From positions 2,617,501-2,681,500 of the forward strand of contig JARUPY010000089.1 in assembly GCA_029817715.1 (NCBI GenBank): a stretch of DNA of 64,000 nucleotides. Reading direction: 5' to 3'. Position 1 is the first letter of the stretch; the number at the start of each line of letters is the position of its first letter. The notes below the pieces were generated by a model. It saw nothing but the letters and a program-made list of their open reading frames with translations, was not told the DNA's origin and did not search any database. Shown one piece after another: positions 24,621-35,395 of this stretch. Made by a program: the position numbers and the translations under genes. Source of the stretch: Melastoma dodecandrum (lineage: Eukaryota > Streptophyta > Magnoliopsida > Myrtales > Melastomataceae).

Positions 24621-25533
24621 GAGAAAGGACGGAACGAAGGGGCGGCGCGGGGGGGGGGTAGTTACTTTATGGAGGAAGAAAACAAATAAAATAACAATAT
24701 TGGGCTGGGTGGTGTTGGTTCCCCTTCCCGGCCTAAAACACGTGGCGTGAATTGATTGGTCCACTCCGGGAGGAAGAATGTGATCGATGGGTTTAGATTA
24801 GATGTGGGGAGACGGGGAGGATGATGAGGAATATCCGAATATGCCCCCGAAACTCTTTAAAATCCCTTTTTTTAACTTACCCCTTTCGTGTGTTTTGGTA
24901 AGCACATGCAGTCTCACACGCCACGCCACGCCACGCCACGCCAACTTTGTTGACGACGACCTCTGACTCCAAGAATGGCGCCGTGTCCTGCAAATCGGAG
25001 GGATAATCCCGAATTTGAGGTCTCAGACAGACTACCAAAAAAATATTTATATATAATTTCGTCGAATCTTATATTGGGAAAAATCGTAGCTGCTTTAAAA
25101 AAATTAAAAATAAAACTAAGTAAATTCTACTTAAAAGTCCATTTCGATTTACACAATCTTATTACCACTGTAGATTTATTCATTGAAACAAGAAGTTGAA
25201 TATATATTCATAAAGAGAATATCATAAAATTATAAAATGTCGGATGTTAGTTGATATATTTTCTTTTTAATTTAATGTAAAGAGAATTTGTTAATTAAAC
25301 GTAATTAAGGAAAAAGTATTGAATTAAAAAAGTGAAATGAAATAATAAAATCAAAATTCAAAAGTGCTTTCTTTTAATAAATGCTTTTCCCCCTTTTACA
25401 TGTAAAATAATGTATTTAACTTTTGAGCCGTTGGCCGCCTGAACCCAATTCAAATTTGAAATCATGTCTAAACACTCCCATAAAAACACACTGCTTGCTG
25501 TCCACACACCCCTTCGAACTCAATCAACAAACG
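24621..25533. other. Intergenic, divergent promoter region of S6K and the coiled-coil gene
   Basis: It contains a poly-G run near 24650, four CCACG units at 24921-24940 and AT-rich sequence from 25040 to 25420. No gene is recognised. Confidence 0.6.
24921..24940. repeat. (CCACG)4 short tandem repeat
   Basis: Four perfect CCACG units followed by CCAAC, in the space between S6K and the next gene. Confidence 0.9.
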
Positions 25534-26400
25534 ATGACCACCCTCCAACAATGCCCTCATATTCCGGATCTGGCCGCGGCAGCAGCCGTGACCTCCCCCT
25601 CCTCTGCCCGCATCAACCGACATTCGAAATCCAACGGGCGAAGACCTCTCCGGCCTGTAAACTCCGACCACTCGGGGACGAATGTTGAGGCTGCTACCCC
25701 CGCTGGGAAGGGCATCACGAATGCAAAACTGGTCAAACCCCTGCTGGCCGGCGGTGAGTTAGGGAAGGAGAATGAGGACCGCCGGGGGACACGAGGTGGC
25801 TGTGAGGCAAAGGCTTCTAGGGTCAAGGAGATGGAGGAGGAGCAGGGGATGGGGAGCGCGTTCTCACTGGAGGAGGAGCTGATGGCAGTGAGGAAGAAGA
25901 TGGAGAGGATGAGGGTCGATAGGGAGAGGACGGAGAGGTTGCTGGACGAGAGGTTGGCCATGCTCGACGCCAAGATAAGGGAGTTGGATGAGATGGGTGA
26001 GGTCCAGAAGTTGCTCGAGATGGAGGTCGATCGCCTCTACCGGCTGAAGCAGCTGAAATCCACTTTCGCCTCGGTGAGTAAACAGTGAGCAAGTAATTGG
26101 TAGTCATCGATTCAATTCGATCGATGGCTATGCCATAACCTCGAACTTTGGTAACAGAAAGTGGCTCCCATGAAGTCGCTTAGAGAAATGGAACAGAATA
26201 GGAAGAGCGAAGCCGGATCCGAATCAGCGTCTTGGGTGAAGTTTAAATCCCTTTTTCTTTTATTAACATCATCAGCGACATCATAATCACACGGGCATTT
26301 GGTTGTTGATGCCAAGCTTTTTGTTTAATAACAGGAGGTTAAATTGGAGGAGAGTCCCAGAAGTTCTGTTGCTTCGGCCAAGAGCATATCAACAGAGTAA
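25534..26400 (+). CDS. Small coiled-coil protein of unknown function
   Basis: Three exons, 25534-26073, 26158-26235 and 26335-26400, with GT-AG borders and all joints between codons, give 227 aa. The start is the first ATG of the frame; upstream codons in the same frame lack an ATG. The N-terminus is Ala/Ser/Pro-rich with a basic patch (RRPLRPVNS). Residues about 100-180 are Glu/Lys/Arg-rich with heptad spacing (LEEELMAVRKKMERMRVDRE and so on), predicted to form a coiled coil. The C-terminus is short and charged. I do not recognise a named family; it may be nuclear or cytoskeleton-associated, but nothing in the sequence settles this. Confidence 0.75.
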
Positions 26401-27440
26401 ATAAACAGAATTGTTGTTTTCATTTTCACACTCTGAAAAGCATATCAGATGGTATTTGCTCCTGGAAATTGATCTCACCAGATTCTGTATGGAATGAATG
26501 GATTTCCCTTACATCCCTGCCATTCTATATAATCCGTGTTAACAAACTCCAAAAGCTGTGGTCACATACAAAGAGCGTCCGTAGAACACATTAACCTAAT
26601 GCTCGGCGGCGGCGGCGGTGCCTAATGGCATCGTTCCATCCCGACCGTCGGTTCCTTCCGGCGCTGTTATCAATAATATGGCACTGCAGCAGAAGGGATT
26701 TTCTGGGGGTTCGAACGACGTCGTGGGCAATCAGATTATGGGTCGTGGTTTGGGCCCATTCGGGCTCCGATTGATGTATTCGCCTCTTTTCGGCCCAATC
26801 TATGATTTGTCGTGTAGCGACGAGTGACGAATATGGGATGACTCGTTGCCGACGGCATCCGTGGGGGGCCCCACCCAAGAGGCATGGTCAAAGATGGCGT
26901 CCAGTTCATTTTTAGAATAAAATGATACTTTGCAATGTCACGTAAGCAGAAAAAAAAAATCCCTCCACCCTTGATTTTTTTCTATATCGATTCATGATGA
27001 GATTTAACTTTTGTTTCATGCCAAAAAGTCGTGACGGGGAGGAAATTCTGCATGTGTTTGCAAACATTCCCGAAATGTCCCTACCTAATTGTCAGACACC
27101 GGCACATGGCCTAGGAATAGTAGTGAAATAACAGAGAAAAAAGAAAAAAAGGATGATGAGAAGAGCATTTCGTCTGGATAAGGATGGAATCTTAAAGCAG
27201 ATACAGAAACCACTCTCCTTCTAGATTGTGCCATGGCGGTGCATTTTAAACGCAGGCTTTAATTTTAATTTTCGGGTGATTAATCTATGTTAATCTTTTT
27301 TATTTATCTGTTCCTTTTTTCGGGTGAAAATATTAATATTTTCGGGCTATATGTCATTTCTTGCTGTTGTTATTAGTTGCTAATATTTAGAAATGAAGAA
27401 TAAATAAAAAATGGAACCTTCTCCCTATTTTTCCTCCGTA
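26401..27440. other. Intergenic between coiled-coil gene and WRKY gene
   Basis: It holds a (GGC)n stretch near 26604 and a GC-richer block, 26580-26880, with open frames on both strands that match nothing I know. The rest is AT-rich promoter-like sequence. Confidence 0.5.
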
Positions 27441-27442
27441 TC

Positions 27443-27449
27443 TATAAAT
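27443..27449 (+). promoter_or_regulatory. TATA box of the WRKY gene
   Basis: TATAAAT lies 106 bp upstream of the chosen ATG (27555). An in-frame ATG at 27411 is upstream of this box and is therefore unlikely to be the start. Confidence 0.6.
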
Positions 27450-27554
27450 TCTGTATTGCACGCCCTTTCCAATATCATCAACAACAACAACCAAAACCTC
27501 ATAAAACACTCTCAGTTGTGTAATAAACAAGAGACAAGTTGCGTGAAAAAAAAA

Positions 27555-28756
27555 ATGACGCCCTCTACCCAAGGAGTCGTCCCTCCTGGCCGCAAAAGGG
27601 CGACCGAGGAACTCGTCTGCGGCCAGAGTCTCGCCAGGGAGCTCGCGGACGTCGTAGCCTCTTCCCGCAACGACCCCAACTGGGATGCCGAGCTAGCGCG
27701 AGATCTGGCCGAGAAGCTACGGATATGGTTCGATGTGACCATCCCAGAGTTGGTTTTTCCGCTCAAGGAGGAGGGCGAGCATCGCGTGAAGAGGAGCAAG
27801 CCCAACAGTCCCGGGGGTTCTGAGGGAAGTGTCCACAGTTCCTGCGCAACGGCCCGTCGGGACCGGAGGGGGTGTTACAAGAGGAGGTACGGCTGAAGTG
27901 TTTGTTTCTGCCACTGGTGAATAGATCTGGAGAAGTATTGAACGGCGAGCGAATGTTTTTGGGTGATTCCTTTTAACCTTTTGGAAGCTCCTTGGTTTGA
28001 TGTTCTTGTTTTTTGGGTGGATGTTCCGATTCGCAGAAGCAAGGGCGAGACTTGGTCAGAATTTTCTCCGGGCATGAACGCCGATGGCCTTCAATGGCGG
28101 AAATACGGGCAAAAATCGATCCAAGGTGCCACCCACCCTAGGTACGAACTCAGTTCGTTCGTCCTAATTTTATACTAATTGTCAGTGGCTAATCAAGATG
28201 TATTTTGTTAATAACTATTTGGGGATTAATTGATGTTTTTGTCAGCAGGCACTATTATAGGTGCACCCACAAGCCCGATCGGGGTTGCCAGGCCACTAAG
28301 CAAGTCCAACAGTTCTCCGACGATCCCATAACCTTTCGTACGGTCTACCAAGGCCACCACACCTGCAACGACGATCGCCGTCTCCAGACCTCCGAGACCG
28401 TCTTCAATGATATTCACCGTGGGAGCAACGACCACGGAAGCAACAGCAACAGCTCGTCGTTCTTGGTCAGCTTTGGACATGGCAGCGTGACCGACCCTCC
28501 CCCGCCGAAGAAGGAAGAAACCGGCGAGGATCCCTCCGGAGACAAAGGGGAACCGTTCGTGCCCTCTGCATCTTCAGGCAGCAACTACTGCGGCTTACTT
28601 GGCCTGCAAGGGGACGTGATGTCAGCCCCATCGTTTGATCTCGGCGACGCCGTGTCTGTCAGCCACCACGACAGCTACTGGGATTGGGACGACACCGTGA
28701 ATTTCATGCTCGACTTTGGTGCTTCTATCAAAGGCAGTGGCGTCTGCGACCTGTAA
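27555..28756 (+). CDS. Group III WRKY transcription factor
   Basis: Three exons, 27555-27886, 28037-28141 and 28249-28756, give 314 aa. The N-terminus ([20 protein letters not shown] and following) is an amphipathic helix region typical of group III WRKYs. The DNA-binding domain has an intact WRKYGQK, split by an intron after ATHPR as usual for this group. The zinc finger is C-x7-C-x23-H-x-C (CTHKPDRGC ... HTC), the group III signature. The C-terminus is acidic with WDWDD. Such factors (WRKY70/54/55 relatives) bind W-boxes and act in salicylate defence, senescence and stress. Which subgroup member this is cannot be told from sequence alone. Confidence 0.93.
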
Positions 28757-30128
28757 ACATTACACCTACCATCCAGGGCTCCAGCATTATTACAAACCCT
28801 TTGTATTACATGTACTAAAATAAGCATAATGTCCGCCACAGATCGCCCGCTTTTTTTGCATACTCGTTGTAGGAAATCGTTTGGAAATTACTCTTTTGGG
28901 AGGATACCGATGATAAGTGCGATGTGGGTCTTTGTTGGGTTTGTTTTTCATCCTCTTTTTTTATTCCTTAAACAAAAGCAACTCGATGTACGTAGTTGTG
29001 TTTCAGACCACAAGTATTAAGATAGATTTCATTGTCTTTACGAGAGATTGCCCTCCGATGATGTAGCTGTTCATATCGATTCAGCAACTTTTTCGTGGTC
29101 CCAGCATGTGATTTTGGGATATTTGGTCACGTTCACACGGCGCTGTCAGTGCCGCATTCCTCCGCTCCAATTTCTTCCACTAGAAAAAAATAATAATAAA
29201 GAAAGAATTCTCTTTTTATTCATTACGCAATCCGATAAATCTGGGGACAACTTGGATAAGTCCAGGGAAGGAAGGAAAACACAGAGAAATTCAAAAACAA
29301 TAATTGAACGATGAAGTGTATCATGACGTGGCAAGATGACGTCATCCCAACCATTCCAGATAAAAGCATGGATTTTATTTAATGATCCCATTTTTTTGGG
29401 GTAGATTTCATTTAGTGGCGAAAATGTCCTCCACTTTCTAACATATGTACAAAGAGATTATGAATTCAAATTTGCTAACTGGACACAAGAGTGCCACAGC
29501 TGTCCGCTTAAATTCAAGGTAGTCAAAACTTGTTAGACTGAAGAGAGAAAAAGGCAAGCAGAGAAAGAAAGATTTTTAGTATTTCTCTTTAGTTTTCTTT
29601 TGGGATGTTCATTGTTTAGAATTGATGTGTGGTGTGAACGGGTGGTAATGGTGACTCGTGCCCCCCAAGTTTTGGTGCCTTTTTTTCCCAAGTCATAGAC
29701 ATAGCGGGAAAACCAAATAGTGGGGCCGTAAAACAAAAGGGAATCTTGTTATACAAGTCTCAAGTTCAACTCTAAGAAATTTCCCCCTCATCTAGACGGT
29801 CGACGAACACAAATTTTTTTTTAAATAAACATTATTATCCAAATTGGGAACTTCGAATTTTTTCATTATTTATTATTAGTATTATTTTAACTTTTGGGGT
29901 TCGGACAAGGGCTTCATGGGAGTGCCGCCTTTTGAGCTGTGATGGGCTTCATTTGAGTGCCTGGTCCAACTTTTAAGGCCCACCACCCTCGAAATCTTAT
30001 ATATTCATATCCCCTCCCTCCCTACTTCCTCTCGCTCTAGTAGAAATCTCTGATGATCGATCGAACCCCCAAGACGAAAATCCATCGATTCCCAGCTCCC
30101 TGGATCCCGTTCCCATCGAGACCCAGAA
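28757..30128. other. Intergenic, with paired bZIP-type sites
   Basis: There is no coding frame with homology. The region is AT-rich, apart from ACGT-core sites around 29324-29345 that are listed separately. Confidence 0.6.
29324..29345. promoter_or_regulatory. Paired TGACG elements (TGACGTGG and ATGACGTCAT)
   Basis: TGACGTGG at 29324-29331 lies five bases before the palindrome ATGACGTCAT at 29336-29345. These match the binding preference of plant bZIP factors (TGA class, and bZIP17/28/60 of the ER stress response). The nearest downstream gene is the GOST receptor pseudogene, about 0.8 kb away. Confidence 0.4.
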
Positions 30129-32524
30129 ATGGGTTTCCTCTGATTCCCCTCGAGGAGGAAGAAAGCTGCGGTCTTGTCGGGTTTCCTGTTGCCTTCCATC
30201 TGGACTTTCCTAGGGACCTAAGCCTCTGTACACAACTACTACACGGAAGGGTTCGTCTCCCTCTCCGACGCCTTCTTCTTCCTTGGCGGAAGTGAAGGTC
30301 TTCACGCCTCTAAGGTCCTCGATTCATTGGACAGTTCCTCCTCTTCTTCTTCACCGCCTAAAGGGAGGTCCTTCATAAGGTGCTGGGAAGGATCGGAGTT
30401 GGACTTAGTTGTTGTAGTCGTTAGGATTTCTTGGGGTTTCGGCATTGATAATTTGTGGCCTTCTGTTTGTGGTTATGTGGGAAGAGTCTATTGGGGCAGA
30501 AAATGCATTTTCTTTTTGGGGAATAGCTGTTTTCAACTAACATTCCCTTTTTGGATTGCTTTGAGTAGAGTAAGCCGGTATGGTTTGGAGATGTTAGGGA
30601 TATATTCCTAGGGTATGCTTATTCTATTAATTATGACGAAAAAGAGATAGTCGCCGTCTCAGTAGCCTACTTTGAAGCTTGGCTGGGTGGAGATTGATCA
30701 GTTTGATTTTAAGATGTTTTCAGTTTGCATATATATCGTGTGCTTCCTCTTGCAGAAGAGTGTTGTGTTGTATTTAGTCCCCAATGTTCCCTTGTCTAAA
30801 TTTACGTTGGTTTGAAGATGCCTAGTTCATAAGGACCAAAGAGTCTGCAGATGAACAACATGAGATGCAGGCAAACACTGGATTGGTGGAGGCCATCATA
30901 CTCGACGTAAAAGATCGAAACAGGATTGGAGGTTCCTATTTACTGTCAGACAAATTGTGTTGCACCCCCGAGTTGGATGAAAAGGGATCTTGTAAATTAG
31001 GGGAAAGTCATCATTCAGCGAAACCCGGATAATCCTGATTGGCCTAGGTGCATCAAGATCTATTTATCTGGGAAACAGATAGAGACAAAGATGGATCCTC
31101 AATCTGTGGATATCAATTCTACTGAATGCACTACCTCTATTTCATGTTTTGTAACCCGCAGCTGAAGGGTACCTTAATCAAAGGGAGGACGGTGTGGAGA
31201 AATCCGGATGGCTACCTCCCGGGTAAAATGGCTCCTTTGATGGTGTTTTTTGGCATCATGTCCTTGGCCTATCTGGGACTCGGACTGATATGGTTCCTAA
31301 AGTTTGTTCAGAATTGGAAGGATGTCATACAACTGCACTACCACATAACTGCAGTTATTGCTCTTGGAATGTGTGAAATGACTCTCTGGTACTTTGAATA
31401 AGCAAACCTGAATGTTACTGGTCAGAGACCGGGGACGTCACGACATGGGCCGTGAGCGTTTCTGCTGTTAAGAAAACTCTGTCTCGTCTCCTTTTGCTGG
31501 TTGTATCAATGGGTTACGGAGTAGTGAAGCCAACCCTTGGTGGCATAACTTTCAAAGTGCTGCTACTTGGAGCGTCTTATCTGGTTGCATCGGAGTCCTA
31601 TGGACTAGTAGAACATCTTGGAAACATCAATGACTTTTTTTGGAAAACGACATTGTTCTGGTTCTGCCAGTCCCAGTATTGGATACTTGTTTCATATTGT
31701 GGATCTTTTCCTCTCTCTCAAAAACACTAGAACAGCTTCAGGTAATAGTTGGTTGCTCTCTTCATTTTTCTCTTTTGTTGAAATTTCATTCCTCAATTCA
31801 CGTAAATTGATCCACATTGCAGCCCATTTTAATCCGTCAAAATTGATGTTGATATCATACTCCATCCCTGACCTTCTACATTTGTGGTGTTCAATCAACA
31901 CATAGATGAAGAGAAACATGGCCAAACTCGACCTCGACCGAAGATTTACCAATTCCCTTGATGTTTCTCTGCTACTTTCTATCACCTGGATTGGCTTTGA
32001 GGTATGTGGTTGTTCTTCACTCGGAGAAACAAATCTCACCATTATGCTGTTAGGTATATCTGTCCATCGTACATTTTCTGCATGTCTTCTCCATGTTGCC
32101 TTTACATAGTTGTATAATAGGTTCGACATGTTGTGCCTTTGTTGTACGATTTGCTAAAAGCAGTCTTCGTCTGCATTTGCTTCCGTTGTACTTCAATGCT
32201 ACTGATCCTTTGAGTGAGCGTTGGCAAGTTTACTGGATCATTCCCGCATTCTGGATTCTTCTCGCATACGCCTTTCTTGTGGTCATCTGCATTCTGTGGT
32301 CCCCTTCACGCAATCCTACGAGGTAACCAATGCCCTTCTAATGCTTTAATATTTCCCTACACAACAAATATGATCTTAAACATACAACACCATTTACCAG
32401 ATATGCTTACTTGGAGGAGACTGAAGATGTCGAGGATGGTGTTTCTTTAACTAACAGTAGCGTGATGGCTGCGGAAAGTGTTGGGAAACTCGTGCCTGAT
32501 CTCGAGGAAGATAAGCAGGAGTAG
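30129..32524 (+). pseudogene. GOST / lung seven-transmembrane receptor family (TMEM87-like) pseudogene
   Basis: Successive frames match the plant lung-7TM receptor family: HNYYTEGF and FFFLGGSEGLHASKVLDSL at 30231-30330, the extracellular part at 30832-31120, the TM core (WRNPDGYLPGKMAPLM, YHITAVIALGMCEM, LLLLVVSMGYGVVKP, LVEHLGNINDF), then WIGFE, YFNATDPLSERW and the tail YAYLEETEDVED ending at 32524. Introns are present, so it is not a retrocopy. Lesions are TGA at 30141, TAA at 30219-30221, +1 base near 31005, -1 near 31124, TAA for Tyr at 31399-31401, -1 near 31432 and -1 near 31658; an acceptor near 32185 also seems lost (CG where AG is expected). Intact members are Golgi/endosomal trafficking membrane proteins. 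Several of the indels sit in short homopolymers, so base-calling error should be excluded. Confidence 0.88.
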
Positions 32525-34847
32525 ACGGCTATCGATGCAGATACATTCCTGTAAGAAGGAGATGCGGATGGTTGTTTTCTACATTTCCTTGCTTTGAAGA
32601 CACCAAGATTCTCCCGACCACATGTCGTTTTCGGATACATATCCCAGAGAAGAGCGATAAGAATGGTAGTGATGTGTATACTCGGGCTTTATGCCCCTCC
32701 TTTTCTTTCTTGTTAATGTCTTCGACGATGTAGAGTGGTATTGATAGGCATACCAACAGTAAGATGTTTTACTGAGGAGACAAATAAATTCATCAACCTT
32801 TCGGACCTGCTCTTGCCCAATCCCTGGGACAGGTTTTGCCGTAGTCCTTTTTCTGTCGAATGGGTTGTGCGGGCGGGACTGTCATGTAAAATCTAACTGA
32901 TAGTCTAACAAGTTTTCTATATGTGCGGACTTGGGACTGAGTTTGGAAAAATAATGAAAATTCTGCAAACTAGTGTTCATCCTGCAACTTGTTGCCCCTT
33001 GAAGCTCGCTCCTCTTTCGATGGCTTCTCCCTTATCCGGTGGCGTGGATAATACTGGAAATGCAACTTGCTGTAACCCGTTTCATTCAGATTTCTTATCA
33101 ATGGAACGATGACCATGGTGGCGATGGTGCCCGATGACTAGTCTTTCCACCCAGAATACTCTGCTGTTTCCGTCAATCCTCCACGAGTTTCCTTTTTCTA
33201 TCATAAATGAGTCGAGTGTTTGAGCAATTGGATCCGTCCTCCATACTGTATTATCCATCTTTGTGTGGATGGCTGCTGTCTGCACGGTTGGCATTTAACA
33301 GCTAACGAAACACAAGGCACAGCCGCACGAGACATGCTCGAGCACAGACCAATACATCACACGGGCAGTCTAATAGCATCTGCCGAGACTTATCGCGATG
33401 CACTGGAGCTTAAAGAGACTGAACATCAGGTAGAGGAACAAACAACGCTAGAAAATGTACCAGAGACTCGGACATTGAGAACCCACTTCTTATGAAAATG
33501 ACGAGAAGAAAGGCAGTTGAAGATCTTAATTCTGCTAGATTCCCGATTTTCCTGTCTCGTACTACCGGAACGGCCAAAAAGGAACCAACTTCAAAACACG
33601 GCACAACTGCCCGGACGAGGGACCCCTAAATTTAATCCGAGAGGGGGCATGCCTGACGTATCGAGAAGAAGGCAGGAGTAAGAACGATGCTGAGTAGAGA
33701 CCTGGGAACTCGTTTGACAGTTATTACAGTTAAAAAACAAAAGCAGCCCGGGGGGGAAAAACAACGATTTTCGAAGGTTGTCCTCAGATTTTCATACTCA
33801 TTTCAATTTGGTCCACAAAGTCTTGAAAATACAGGTCTCTCCATTCAATCCCATTCAATGCAAAAACAAGTCAGCAATTATTGCTCTCTTCACCCGACAA
33901 GTAGTTGAAGTCTCTGCGGTGGCACGTTCAAGTTTGTACGTAATTATTTATACAGGGATTCGTGGTTTCTTTAAATTCCAATGTCCAATTACTGAACCGC
34001 CTGACGTTTTTAATATATATTCCCTTTTCCTAAGTTTTTTTCTGGGTCTCTCGATATTTTATGTACCCAGATTTCGGTGACCCAAATTGATTTGATGGGC
34101 AACTACACCCCTATATTTGCCACCGTCATTAAATTCCGGCACCTGACTCCTATCGGCTTATCGCCTCAGCCGCGCAAAAAAATTTATTACCATACTTTGA
34201 CCGAAGAACATTGTTTAGTCACATTAATTATGGATATTCAGAACTCATCGGGAGATTTCATATTCAAATTTCAATAATCATATTTTAAGTTATTTATCAG
34301 GTTTTAACTTTGACGTACATACATCATCGTGGGTTATAAGATCTTAAGGTAAGAATACTACGTAAGAAAATTTTAATGTCATTTTTTTCCTGGGGGATAG
34401 TGTTCTTTGAATATGCCTGGCTGAAGAAATTTGCCCCCAAGATTTCTGTCCCCTTCTGTATGGCGGGAAGACATCGATGCCCACAATCCCGAGGCATGCA
34501 TTCAATTCTCCCCCAACTACGAAAACCTCAGCCATCAATTTGAATTGAATGTGGTTCACCCACCTCTCCCTCCACACCTCACCACCCTCCATTGATCATG
34601 ATAATCCTCCCTGCCATATTTAACTCATCGTCATTTAACATGAGTGTTTTTTTCTTACAATGACAAGCTCCCCCTGTCTGTATCACATAATGTCCACTTG
34701 TCATAACGTTAGCGTTCGTGAAGTTGGTAATTTATTTTTAGATGTGTGCCTGACCAATCTCAACTGCTCATTGGGTTGAGTAATATGTGAGTTTTGTTTG
34801 AACTTGCACGTAGTTCGAGTTCAGTACATCTTCATTAAATTTTTCGC
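32525..34847. other. Intergenic between GOST pseudogene and LTP gene
   Basis: It starts with the pseudogene's 3' flank. An open frame at about 33300-33495 (ARDMLEHRPIHHTGSLIAS and on) matches nothing I know. The rest is AT-rich. No repeats stand out. Confidence 0.5.
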
Positions 34848-34855
34848 TATATAAA
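34848..34855 (+). promoter_or_regulatory. TATA box of the LTP gene
   Basis: TATATAAA lies 92 bp upstream of the ATG at 34940, with no ATG in between that opens a competing long frame. Confidence 0.75.
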
Positions 34856-34939
34856 CCCTTGCCCTCCCCCACGAGGCCTTCCACTACCTTATATTTATCT
34901 AAGCAGCCCTCCTCCCACTTGCGATTTAGTCGAGAGACA

Positions 34940-35395
34940 ATGGTTAGCTCCAACGTTGTTGTCAAGGTCGTCTCCGCGCTCGTACTCCTTGCGTTCATTG
35001 CATCCGGCAGCGCCGTGGCGGAAATCCCATGCAACCAGGTTGTTCAGGACCTCATGCCGTGTGTCCCTTACGTGCTCAGTGGGGGTCAGTTGACCGCCGC
35101 GTGCTGCGGTGGGGTCCGCTCGCTCTACACTGCAGCCAAGAGCACCAAGGACAGGCAGGACGTGTGCGGATGCCTGAAGAACGCGATCCAGAGCATCCCG
35201 CTCACCAGTAACGCCGCGAGGCTGGCCGCGGGTCTCCCCGCTCAGTGCAAGGTCAACCTGCCTTACAAGATCAGCCCCTCCACTGACTGCAAGAGGTAAG
35301 ACACGAAGTAAAAGGGAATGCCCCTCTCTTCTTTTTACGGACAAAGTCATGCAATGCAATGAAATCTGTTTCTTCTATGTTGCAGCATCAAGTGA
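34940..35395 (+). CDS. Non-specific lipid transfer protein, type 1
   Basis: Two exons, 34940-35295 and 35386-35395 (the second holds only the last residues SIK and stop), give 121 aa. A cleavable signal peptide of about 26 residues (VVSALVLLAFIASGSAVA) is followed by a mature chain of about 9.5 kDa. The eight-cysteine pattern is complete: IPC, MPC, CC, VCGC, AQC, DC. The late intron just before the stop is typical of plant nsLTP1 genes. These small secreted proteins bind lipids in a hydrophobic cavity and serve in cuticle formation, signalling and defence. The start is the first ATG after the TATA box that precedes the signal peptide. Confidence 0.96.

Noticed and set aside
25557..25973. 138-codon minus-strand frame opposite the coiled-coil gene
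   Set aside because: It is the complement of a Glu/Lys-rich coding exon. Its Ser/Leu-rich translation and lack of splice logic mark it as a shadow.
26591..26878. Open frames on both strands around a GGC repeat
   Set aside because: No known motif, no splice signals, and both strands are equally open because of GC content.
27411..27554. ATG at 27411 as the WRKY start
   Set aside because: It lies upstream of the TATA box at 27443-27449. The 48 extra residues are low-complexity Asn/Ser and do not resemble group III WRKY N-termini.
34895..35359. 154-codon minus-strand frame over the LTP gene
   Set aside because: It overlaps a well-supported nsLTP gene with a signal peptide and eight cysteines, and shows no features of its own.
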